Source: Schoenoplectus triqueter (taxonomy: Eukaryota > Streptophyta > Magnoliopsida > Poales > Cyperaceae). From it: 54,572 bases of DNA. Positions within the stretch are counted from its first letter, which is position 1, and every line of letters begins with the position of its first letter. The translations under genes were made by a program, and so were the position numbers. Positions 34,216 to 43,600 of this stretch are shown in pieces. The notes below the pieces were generated by a model. That model saw only the letters and a program-made list of their open reading frames with translations, made no database searches and had not been told where the DNA came from. Location of the stretch: the NCBI GenBank assembly GCA_964058805.1, contig CAXKVV010000903.1, positions 1 through 54,572 of the forward strand, in the 5' to 3' direction.

Positions 34216-34223
34216 GGTACAAG
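34216..34223 (+). repeat. 8-bp target duplication of hAT MITE (left)
   Basis: GGTACAAG here and at 34538-34545. Confidence 0.85.
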
Positions 34224-34537
34224 CATAGTGATATGATTCATGAATTATTCGTGAATAATTTATTTTTCGCCCATAGCCGAATGTTTCATGAATTATTCGT
34301 CAGTTTAATATATAGTGTATTTTTTTATCAAAAAAATATTTTATTCACGAATTATTCGGCAAAAAAATACATCAAATATTATTTTAAATGAAATTTTATA
34401 TTTTTTCATTATTTTTAATATTTTACTATTATAATATTATGTAAAATAAACTATTTCCGATTTATATCCATATTATACCCGAACGTCAATTTTTTTATCT
34501 CATCGAACGTTTTCCGAATCACAAACTTCTCACTATG
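34224..34537. mobile_element. hAT-type MITE, 314 bp, perfect 8-bp duplication
   Basis: The ends are CATAGTGATATGATTC on the left and CATAGTGAGAAGTTTGTG on the right when read on the other strand, so CATAGTGA is shared. The 8-bp direct duplication GGTACAAG is exact. Short imperfect inverted ends plus an 8-bp duplication are hAT hallmarks. The inside carries several ATTATTCG and TTCGTGAA motifs in both orientations, which could be transposase subterminal sites. It has no coding capacity. Confidence 0.85.
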
Positions 34538-34622
34538 GGTACAAGATAACATCACTCTTATCCCCATAACTAGAAAATAATGGTAAACAAAGGGGTTCAG
34601 CCCGTTCATATATGTAGAGAGA

Positions 34623-35013
34623 GCAAAATTAACATGCTCTTAGGAGTACACAGTCCCTCCATGATCCTAGCTCAAAAATTACATCAAATAATCTCTAAAG
34701 TTTAATTTTTCATTAAATTCTTCATATTAAAATCTTATCGGGTATAAAATTTTGAGTTTTCTAAGTCACTGTTTTTAATTTTTAAAAATAATGTACAAAT
34801 ATTGAATATTTTATTATTATTTTTAGAACTGATTTTTAAAAATTAAAAAGAATGGCTTAGAAAACTTAAAACACTCATTTTTTTGTATCCCACAAGATTT
34901 TTATATGAAAATTTTAATTAGAGTGATAAATTAAAATTTGAATATCATTTGATATATTTTTTGAGCTAGGATCATGGAGGTGCTCCATACTCCTAGGAAC
35001 ACGCTAGTTTTAC
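34623..35013. mobile_element. Foldback MITE with 'GYAAAAYTARC' ends
   Basis: Left arm GCAAAATTAACATGCTCTTA pairs with the right arm GTAAAACTAGCGTGTTCCTA (other strand). Pairing then extends through AGGAGTA, CTCCATGATCCTAGCTCAAA and further inwards. The element is about 391 bp of near-complete hairpin without coding capacity. Its inner arms resemble those of 6713-7123 and 35023-35406, but its ends are different. Confidence 0.8.
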
Positions 35014-35022
35014 CATATATAT

Positions 35023-35406
35023 ACTATTGTGAAAATATTTGCATTTTAACCGATATGCAAACGCATCAAAAAATATATTTTAAAGTGTTAAAATTTTAAT
35101 TTATGATTTTCATTAAAAAAAACATACGAAAACTTTGTGGAATACTAAATTTAGAGTGTTTTGAGTTTTTTAAGTCATTCTTTTAAATTTTTGAAAAAAA
35201 TAGCTCTAAAAATAATAATAAATATTCAATGTTTGTGTTTTTTTTAAATTCAAAAAAGTGACTTAAAAAACTTTAAATTTTTGTATCTCATAAGATTTTC
35301 ATATGAAAAATTTAATGAAAATCATAAATAAATTTTTTTGAGACTTTAGAATATATTTTTTGATGCGTTTGTATATCAGCTGAAATGTAAATATTTTCAC
35401 AATAGT
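35023..35406. mobile_element. Foldback MITE with 'ACTATTGTGAAAATATTT' ends
   Basis: Both ends read ACTATTGTGAAAATATTT on their respective strands, followed by RCATTTYARCYGATAT and ACGCATCAAAAAATATAT. About 384 bp, a near-complete hairpin, starting only nine bases after the previous MITE. The inner arms (AAATTTTAATTTATGATTTT, then GAGTGTTTTGAG and CTCTAAAAATAAT) are shared with 6713-7123. Confidence 0.88.
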
Positions 35407-35417
35407 CTATCTCTCTT

Positions 35418-35464
<47 letters not shown>
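35407..35464. repeat. Compound (CT)n(TA)n(TG)n microsatellite between two MITEs
   Basis: CT-rich, then TA, then TG repeats fill nearly the whole gap between two foldback elements. Confidence 0.9.
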
Positions 35465-35465
<1 letters not shown>

Positions 35466-35841
35466 GGTAGGGATCACTTGACAATGGTTATTTTGATAAT
35501 CTTCGCAATAAACTTTTAAATAAATATAAAAAGATCTTAAAAAATGTTTATAGACTTATTCTTCTATCTATAAATTGATGGTAATTCAAATTTTATGCAA
35601 TTTAATTATCGTTTGTTACTTCATCAAAGATCATTAAATTAAAATCATTATAAATTATATAAAATTTTGATAGTCTTTGATGAAGTATCAAATGATAATT
35701 AAATTACATGAAATTTGAATGATCATCAATCTATAAGTAGAAGAACACATCTATATTTTTTTCATTTTTAAGATTTTTTTATATTTATTTAAGAGTCTAT
35801 TGTCAAAATTATTAAAATAACCATTGTTAAGTGATCCCCAC

Positions 35842-35843
<2 letters not shown>
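35465..35843. mobile_element. Foldback MITE with 'GGGTRGGGATCACTT' ends
   Basis: Left end GGGTAGGGATCACTTGACAA, right end (other strand) GGGTGGGGATCACTTAACAA, followed on both sides by TGGTTATTTTRATAAT. About 379 bp, near-complete hairpin with centre near 35655. Other members are at 37886-38263 and, more worn, at 1683-1996, with a fragment at about 7798. Confidence 0.88.
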
Positions 35844-35848
<5 letters not shown>

Positions 35849-35900
<52 letters not shown>

Positions 35901-35902
35901 TC
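35849..35902. repeat. Compound (TA)n(GA)n microsatellite between two MITEs
   Basis: About 15 TA units, then about 11 GA units, again filling the gap between neighbouring elements. Confidence 0.9.
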
Positions 35903-36293
35903 CGACTACGGTGCTTTGCAAAGCACAAGAGCATTGTGTGTTTTGCGTTCTTTTCTTAATTTTAAGTTAGAAATGATCGATCTGAACCGTTCAATTTAAT
36001 CTTCATATCAAAATCTATTAGAAAACTAAATTTTATATTTTTTAGAAATTTTTTTCTATTTTTTCTAGTGAGGAGAAATTGGCTTGATCTGAGAATTCTG
36101 GTTCATCCAAAAATGATGATTTTCCCCCTAAACAAAAAAAATAGCAAATGAATTTCAAAAATATAAAATTTGGATTACTAATAGATTTTTATAGAGATTA
36201 GATTGAGCGGTTTGTATCGATTATTTCTGACTTAAAATTAATAATGTAGCGTAAAATACACAACGCTCTTGTGCTTTGCAAAGCACCGCAGCC
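35903..36293. mobile_element. Foldback MITE with 'GGTGCTTTGCAAAGCAC' ends
   Basis: Left end GACTACGGTGCTTTGCAAAG and right end (other strand) GGCTGCGGTGCTTTGCAAAG, both followed by CACAAGAGC and a TTGTGTRTTTTRCG block. The palindrome TGCTTTGCAAAGCA sits inside each end. About 391 bp, hairpin-like, no coding capacity. Confidence 0.85.
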
Positions 36294-36307
36294 TAATTCT
36301 ATATATA

Positions 36308-36703
36308 TAGTTTGTCTAGCATACTTCCGTTAGCATTTCAACTTGAAATGCTAACGAATTAAATTTTAATTTAAGTAGCTCAATAAAATCTTTATATCAT
36401 AATCTTGTGGTATACTAATTTTCATCGTGTTTGAAATTAGTTTACTATACTTAATGATTTTTAGAAAGTAAGCTTTTTTGACATACAATTTTTATTATTT
36501 TTCTATTATTTTCAGGGCTATTTTTCAAAAATCATTAAGTATAGTAAAAAAACTTCAAACACGATGAAAATTAGTATTCTACAATATTATGATATAAAAA
36601 TTTTATTGAGATACTTAAATTGAAATTATAAACATAAAAAATTAAAATTTAACTCATTAACATTTCAATTGAAATGCTAACGGAATCATATTAGACAAAC
36701 TAT
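36308..36703. mobile_element. Foldback MITE with 'TAGTTTGTCTA' ends
   Basis: Left end TAGTTTGTCTAGCATACTTC and right end (other strand) TAGTTTGTCTAATATGATTC, both followed by CGTTAGCATTTCAA. The pairing includes ATTTTCATCGTGTTTGAA on each arm, near 36419 and 36550. About 396 bp. It starts 14 bases after the previous MITE, within a short TA tract. Confidence 0.88.
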
Positions 36704-37885
36704 ATATATGAGCATTTTTTTTCTTCGTCAGGTTAAAAAAATGAAAAACAATTTTTAGCCCAATTTAATAAGAGGATCCTTCCAGCTAAACTGAAGAACA
36801 ATTTAGCCCAAAAAGAGAACTCGCTAAAATGAAGAAGAGCATCATTCTAGCTGCTGAGCTTTGATCCTTACCGGTGCTCCAGTCTTAAGACCTTCTTCTT
36901 TGTCAACCTATTACAGCGCCATGAAATATATATCTTTTTTTTTTTATTTTGTAAGAGAACTTTATCGCAACCTATTATTAAATGACAATGTAATGCCACA
37001 TTTTCAATTGACAATCTTTTTTTATTAAGGCGGCATCCTTGAATTTCAGATAAAACTGTCACAGTGACACTCTTGTAAATATTTTTTTTATTTTTCAAGG
37101 TTTTTTACTTTCTTTCCTCTCCTCTTATGTTGCAGATGTGACTTGTCAAATGAATTATTGATTTTTTAATAATTGTCTAATTTTATATATCCTCTGCATC
37201 CTTAGAATTAAAATGATAATTATCAACTAAAATTTAACAATCAATTTGATAAAAGAATGCAGATGCTTTAATACTGCATTATCGTTTTACTTATATTTTC
37301 TATCACATAATCACTTGTCACTAACTAAAAGATCATAATGAGAATTTCCATATCTGAATTAGATTTTGCATATTGCTAACTAGTGAGGACATGCGTGTAT
37401 AATTTCATCGAACAATTGTGAATTTTTATATTAACGATGGGCATGTTTATGCGTCGCTTAAGAGTTGAACAAAGAACAAAGCATTATATTTTTTTTCGAT
37501 ATTTTAGTAATTAATTACTAAATATTAGACTCATATCTGGTAGGAGCGATGATTTGCCATCTCCTCAAGTGGAAGAGTGGATGTATTTTGCGAGAGGTTG
37601 ATGGTGACTCATGACCCAAAATTTGGATTTGATCACGACGCAGTTACCCAACCGAGCTACTTGATTTTGTCACATATTTGCATGTACCTTACCTGGATTG
37701 CCAGAGCACATGACAATAAATTAAATGGCAGCCAGGCATTATAAAGTATTGTCCTCTAATGTCATGCATGCCAACAAAGCACATGTGGCATCCGCTGTCG
37801 CAGTTTCGAATGTTAGTTGCATTAATTATTATTGTTTTCTTCTTCTTTTTCTGTTGAACTAAATGGTTGTACTTAAATTATATAA
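36704..37885. other. Intergenic DNA between MITEs, no gene seen
   Basis: Positions 36750-36850 contain an imperfect direct repeat around TTAGCCCAA...AACTGAAGAA / TAGCCCAA...AAATGAAGAA. No frame has a recognisable product. Confidence 0.45.
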
Positions 37886-38263
37886 GGGAAGGGATCATTG
37901 TGAATTTTGAAGATGTTGATAATTAATTTTTAAATAAATATGAAAAGAGTTAAAAAAAGAAAAATTCTTATGAGTATGTTTTTATACTTATAGATTGATG
38001 GTGATTCAAATTTTATGCAATTTCATTATTATTTGATAGTTCATCAAAGACCGTCAAATTATAACCGTTGTAAATTATATAAAATTTTGATGATCCTTGA
38101 TTGAGTAACAAACGATAATAAAATTATATAAAATTTGAATTACCATCAATCTTTTAAGTATAAAAATACATACATTTTTTTTCTATTTAAAAAAAGATTC
38201 GCATTTATTTGAAAATCAATTGTAAAATTATCAAAATAACCCGTTGTCAAGTGATCCCCACCC
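37886..38263. mobile_element. Foldback MITE, same family as 35465-35843
   Basis: Left end GGGAAGGGATCATTGTGAAT, right end (other strand) GGGTGGGGATCACTTGACAA. The inside matches the 35465 copy, for example CATCAAAGA, ATTATATAAAATTTTGAT and ATAGATTGATGGTGATTCAA. About 378 bp. It is more worn than the 35465 copy. A short minus-strand frame overlapping its right part is a by-product. Confidence 0.82.
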
Positions 38264-38280
38264 ATAAACCAGAAATAGTA

Positions 38281-38351
38281 CCAGCAAACACTGCCTAAAC
38301 AGTGCTGGCTGTTATTAGGTTTCTGACAAAGACAACTCCTTTTGTCAGAAA
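38281..38351. repeat. Two adjacent small hairpins
   Basis: CCAGCA..CACTG (38281-38293) faces CAGTGCTGG (38300-38308). TTTCTGACAAA (38320-38330) faces a perfect partner TTTGTCAGAAA (38341-38351). Function unknown; they could be ends of a worn element. Confidence 0.5.
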
Positions 38352-38427
38352 TCAAATCAACTGTTTGTCCCAAAAAGTGCAAGGGTAAATGTTGCATCGC
38401 AAATGTACTATTTGCCTGTACTATTTG

Positions 38428-38434
38428 CCATAAC
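38428..38434 (+). repeat. 7-bp target duplication of the hAT-like element (left)
   Basis: CCATAAC here and at 38861-38867. Confidence 0.75.
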
Positions 38435-38860
38435 TATGGGCGGATCCAATAATATAATGCAGGGGGTACGTGTCCCCTGAATTTTGAAAAATAATGCTTT
38501 TCGGTAATTGGCCTCTTTGAAAATTTTTTTTGCCCCCTCCTGAATTGTCTGATTATTTTTATTGAGAAAAAAATATTTAATACCGTGCATAATGAAATAA
38601 TTATGCAAAGATATCAAAATATAAAGTTACTTAGTCAAAAACTTTATTCATCAACTTGATTATCTATTACTTTGAGCTTTATTTTATTATTATTTTAATA
38701 TATAAATTATTATTATTTAATAAAAAAAATTATTAGTTAAGTATATTAAATTATTAATTTTTTTATTTAGTACCCGATTAGTTAATGGGTTTGAACCCGA
38801 TAAGTCATTACAATCCGATAATTGCCCCCCCCCTAATCAAAATCCTAGATCCGTCACTGA
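38435..38860 (-). mobile_element. Short hAT-like non-autonomous element, copy 2
   Basis: The 426-bp element is flanked by CCATAAC on both sides (seven bases; the eighth differs, G against A). The ends are TATGGGCGGATCC and, on the other strand, TCAGTGACGGATC, which share the CGGATC core typical of plant hAT termini. It is homologous in inverted orientation to 2096-2531 over almost its whole length. It lacks the long G and C runs of that copy. A 69-codon minus-strand frame overlapping it has no recognisable product. Confidence 0.75.
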
Positions 38861-38867
38861 CCATAAC

Positions 38868-40416
38868 AGCACATGGAGGAGCCAAATGCTCAATAATCAA
38901 CATCAACAACGCCACATGCTAAAAAGTTATACGAAATAATTATAACAAAAAAGGAATGTCTAGAAAACTCTGATAACAAATAATTAACAAAAGTGTATGT
39001 GCTGCTTTCATCATTCTTTACGACGTCTAATACAATTGCAGTGTAGTTTTTTATTGTTCTTATTGATCTATCAAAAATTACACTCACATAACCTTATTGT
39101 CGTCAAAATTGTAAATTTAGATTGTCCATTTTGAAATTTCTAGTTTGACTCAGTTACTTGAAATGTGCCAATGAATTAACCTCTGGATATTCAGCTAATA
39201 AGCATATGCTCGTGAGAAGCTACATGTATTCAATAGATTTCCATCCATTTTTTATGTTCAACATTTGAATATTGTTATGACGAGAGTAATGATTAATTCA
39301 AAATCAAGCAAATGAAAGAACTGCCTCAGCTACCTTTTGACAAAACATGCTTTAATAAAAGGATTAGTAATTTCTAATTGACACCTATTTAAATTATCAA
39401 TTAAATGAACAATAATACACTAACCACCTTTTGACAAAACAGGCTTTAATAAAAGGAAAGGGATACATTGACAACCATACTTATTTGACGATCGATATCA
39501 AAACTGGGAATATGTTCTTTATAATTTAGATAGTATCATCACCTTAAGAGATGTTTTGGTCATTAATCAAGTAGCAATAAAACAAAAAGTAATATTTTTC
39601 AGATATTGCACCAAATTTGATACACTGCCTATCAAAAGAATAAAGAACATATTCACGGGTATATTGATAATTTTCATTTTGATAAGCATTTTATCGATTG
39701 TAGCAGTCGTCCAATAAAATTGATGTTAATATTACCTATCCTACATTTAATCAACACTGACATTTACTCACAGCTTGTCAAGAGACAAAACAAAAAAGAA
39801 CAAAAAATAGCATGGATTAAACTTAGCTAATTAGAGCGAATCACAACTTTCATCACTGTCATCACATATAGCCGTAGATTGGATCACAACCCTAGCTCCA
39901 GAAGCAAGCCTGTATTAGAAAACCAGTAAGATGTCAATCACACACAAGAAAAGATGATAAAATTAACATTTTAGCAAGTAAATCCTCTGCAATTGCAACA
40001 CCCTAATGCCATGTTATCACTGTACCGCCAACTACTGATGTAAAATGCTAAAATGAAGTAATACCATAGGGTGATAGGGAATTTACCAAGCCAGTTATAT
40101 TACAGGGACAGTGGCTTTTTCATACTTTACCACACCAGATTAATGGTGTTAGAATAGTAATAAATTGATCAAATAGTAAGCCCAAACAAAAAAACAAAAA
40201 AATAAGAAAATAAAAAATTATTTTGAATGGGTACTGTAACATCAATTGATACTGGTAAGGCACAGCAATGTTGGCATTGTAGCTAAACCAGATATCATAT
40301 GCCTCAGGCTATACATCTAAACTCTGAAATACATGGATTAAAATATGAAAAGTTGGAAGATACACACCCAAAAGTTCAAAAGATAGAAAATTTCAGGGGG
40401 TAAATTGTTAGAAAAC
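38868..40416. other. Intergenic DNA downstream of SOSEKI, no gene; foldback and direct repeats
   Basis: A 32-bp sequence starting ACCTTTTGACAAAACA occurs at 39332-39363 and 39426-39457 with one mismatch. A perfect 15-bp inverted repeat, GAATATGTTCTTTAT at 39508-39522 and its partner at 39640-39654, suggests a worn foldback element running from about 39460 to 39720. The last few hundred bases before 40416 are probably the 3' untranslated region of SOSEKI. Confidence 0.5.
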
Positions 40417-43029
40417 TCAACTTTCTTCAATCTTGATAATCTTCCCTGTGTCAGCCTTGAAAGATTCTAGTCTCATTGATGTGGACCCTGCAACAGATGA
40501 AGAATCAGTCATTGTTCTTTTGCTTGCTCCATTAGAAGAGCGCAGAGGTGACAACTTGCTGCACTCCAACCCTGCAGGTGATTTCACATTTTCACCCCTG
40601 AGCTTCTTGGATGATATCATGTTGATTGTTTGAGGTAGGCATTTTGTGGTTGTTGGTCCATTAACATGCTTGTTGTCCCTTTTTGTGTTGGGTGTTGTCT
40701 TGTAGCTCCTAGAAATAAAGAACACTTTTCAAATTTCATTTTTGAAAAACTGGCAGTGCCAAACTGATAAAAAACTACTGTCCTACTGCTCTACTAAAGA
40801 AACATTTAAAAGAAATCTGGTACGAAAACACTGTACCAGGAAAAAGTAAAGACCACAAATTACTCTGAATAAAATCTATTCACAAAGTATCCATTGACTG
40901 AAACTAATAGAACCAAAAGAGATCACCTGAATTTAGTCAGACACAGACCACGGAAACGTAGTTGACAAGAAGCATTTATTCTGATATATATTCTGTAGAT
41001 TTGATAATCTCAGAAAAGTAGCAAGAAGTAATGAAATAAGAGCATCGGGCATGGCATTCTATAGTATCAGATCTCTTAGACAAAGTACAGACCTGATAAA
41101 ATTCAGTTGGTAAAAGTAGTCTCTTGATCCCAACTTGATGATTCATTTCTTAAATTAATGCTATTCAAAAGTCACAATTGACCAAATGACACAAAAGGCC
41201 TGAAACCAGCACCTTTGGTCCTCCATACTGGTCCTAAACCAGGATGATACAGAGTGAATGAAGCTGTAAAGAATTGTAAAATACAAGACAGAGACCTTTC
41301 TCAGTTACTGTATTGGGCCAACTAATTTCAAATAATTGAATTCAAGCACAACTTATTTGCTCAAGTGTTTCTTACCTCTCATCTTCGAAAGATGTCGACC
41401 TTCTCAAGCCATTCCCCGCTATCATGTCCTCCTTATACTTCTTTGCCTCAATCAAGCTTCCACTAAAGTACTCAGGCTCTTCCACCCTCAGTCCAACAGC
41501 TCTTGTGCTCTCTGACAGCCGATCAAGATCCCTCAATGTTGAAAATACTGGCGAGGGAAACCCTATTTGAGTAAACCTCGGTCGGTATGTAGGTACTAGC
41601 CCAAATCCCTTATGATCCTTTACTGATAATGAACCACACGTCACAATTTGCAGTAGTAAATTTGATGGTTTTAACCTTCCATCTTCTGGTGAAAGTATCT
41701 CTTCTTCTTCTACTACCCTAAAACTATTCCTTTTACTTGCCTCAGCTCTAATCAGAGATTCCAGAGTGTCAAATCGGCCGGTTGTACCAGCTTCTGAACC
41801 AGTTACAGAGGAAGGCATGCTGGGATAAGTAGGGTTTGTTGCATGTGATGGTGGGTCCCTGAAAATCTCAGGTGATAGTTTCTTAGACCGTACCTGGTCT
41901 GGTACTGATACTGGTATGGGTACTGATGCTGTTTTTTTCCTCCTTTCTTCAGTCTGAGTCGATGCATCATGGGCCTCCACCGGCTTGATAACTCGGTATT
42001 CGATTGTGCTGGGTGAACTGGCTGAAGAGAGGGAACAAGGCGTACTAGGACCAGTACCCATACGGCCTTGATCATGATCTCGTACCAGCATCTTTTTCTC
42101 ATCTTTAATAGGTGGAGGGGAGGAGGAGGAAGAACTCCCATCATGGGTCCCTCCTGATTTTGGTGAATCAATTTGAGGGTTTTTCAGACATTCCTTTGTG
42201 TTGGTTGAGATATTGTTCAGCCTCCCTAGATGATAATAAAGAGATTTAAATAAGTGAAGTTACCAACTACAAATCAATAATTACTCTTTCTAAGCAATGA
42301 GTCAATTTTCTGTTAAGACTTATAAAACCATGATTTAAGTATCAGTATTCTAACAGGCATAGTTTCTGTGTTTGTGCATCTGTTGTTTGTTATTCGTTTA
42401 TGTTTTCTGTCAAGTACCTGGTGGTGATTGATTCAATAATTCAGAACCCTTTAATATGTACTCATTGCCATGCGCAGGTAAAACCAGATCATCTTCTGAC
42501 AGGTCATGCCATACAAATCCATTCTTGTAGCTCCTAGAAAGTTACACGGATGAAACATATAAGCAAACAATTGCATGTATAAATGAACTTCAGTTTCAAT
42601 ATAAATCAAAGCATGACTCCGGTTATCAAAATTATGGAATTCAGAGATTACCTTTTACAAGACCAAGAGTACATTGACGCCATGCCTTTGCCTCTAAGAG
42701 CATTTAACTTATTGATCACATCTATGGTAAAGAAAAAACAAAATAGAAAAAAAATATAATCCAAATAAGAATTTGCCAATTGAGACGAAAGTGTTTAAAA
42801 CAACAAATCCCCAAACCACATTACCTCTCAAATAGAGACCTCCACTCGAAGAAAGTGGCACCTCCATGAAATGGGGGTGCTCCAAGTGTCGATTCCTACA
42901 GAGGTAGTACACCACTGGGACCTTCTTCCCTTGTTGCAACTGCGCATGGTTCTTGGAATGTGGCTCAATCCAGATCCTGGTTCTCTCTGGGCTTGTTTGG
43001 CCTCCGAATTTTCTTCCCCTGACCTCCAT
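40417..43029 (-). CDS. SOSEKI (DUF966) polarity protein, five exons
   Basis: Exons 43029-42825, 42721-42652, 42533-42418, 42225-41376 and 40708-40417 (minus strand) have GT-AG borders and join in phase to 510 residues. Residues about 17-125 form the DIX-like SOSEKI domain: [68 protein letters not shown] and EYILKGSEL. Later family motifs are [32 protein letters not shown] near 326, [13 protein letters not shown] and [10 protein letters not shown]. SOSEKIs polymerise through the DIX-like domain and collect at cell corners or edges to mark polarity. Which SOSEKI subgroup this is cannot be told here. The Met at 43029 fits the family start (MEVRGRK). Two acceptor regions, before exons 3 and 5, share an identical 18-base stretch. 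Confidence 0.95.
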
Positions 43030-43600
43030 TTCTCGTGGGTTTGAGAAAGAAGCGATATCGTTGTTGTACTTGTATGCAATTACATAGTACCAGACAAGTA
43101 ATGGATTTTCGTGCAATAGGAAGAAAGAGAAGCGATAGAGGAAAGAAGTGGATTCAATCAGATAGATGCCAATTAATGGATGAATCACTGTATTACAACT
43201 GTGCAAATCTTACTAACAGTGGATCAACTGGGGTTGGGGAGAAAGCTAGGAGCGGTTTATTTTATTGTTAGAACTTAAAAATGAATAAAAGTATAGAACC
43301 AATGTAACAATAGTTATAAATTCTCTCTCTCTTTAATGAGATGTTGGGAAAGTAGTGGGGGGATTGAGAGGGAATGGGGAACTGTGTGTTGTGTTGAAAA
43401 AGAGAGAAAAAAACGAGGGGAGTTGTTTTGTGGGATCTTCTCTGGCTCAAACAAAAACAATGTTTTGTGAGGTTTTTTTTTTCCAAAAATTGCTATTTAA
43501 ATCAAATAAAAAATGTGATATATATGTTATCTTTTTAAAACATAGAAACTCACTCAATACATTTATTGTAATTATAATTCTAATCATAATTTTGCAATTA
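43030..43600 (-). promoter_or_regulatory. Upstream region of SOSEKI
   Basis: This is the upstream flank of the minus-strand gene. It contains a GA-rich stretch on the sense strand (near 43320-43335) and no competing gene. No confident TATA box or start site was seen. Confidence 0.35.

Noticed and set aside
42709..43206. 165-codon minus-strand frame as a separate gene
   Set aside because: It is exon 1 of SOSEKI extended into the upstream leader and into intron 1; splice borders at 42825 and 42721 explain it better.
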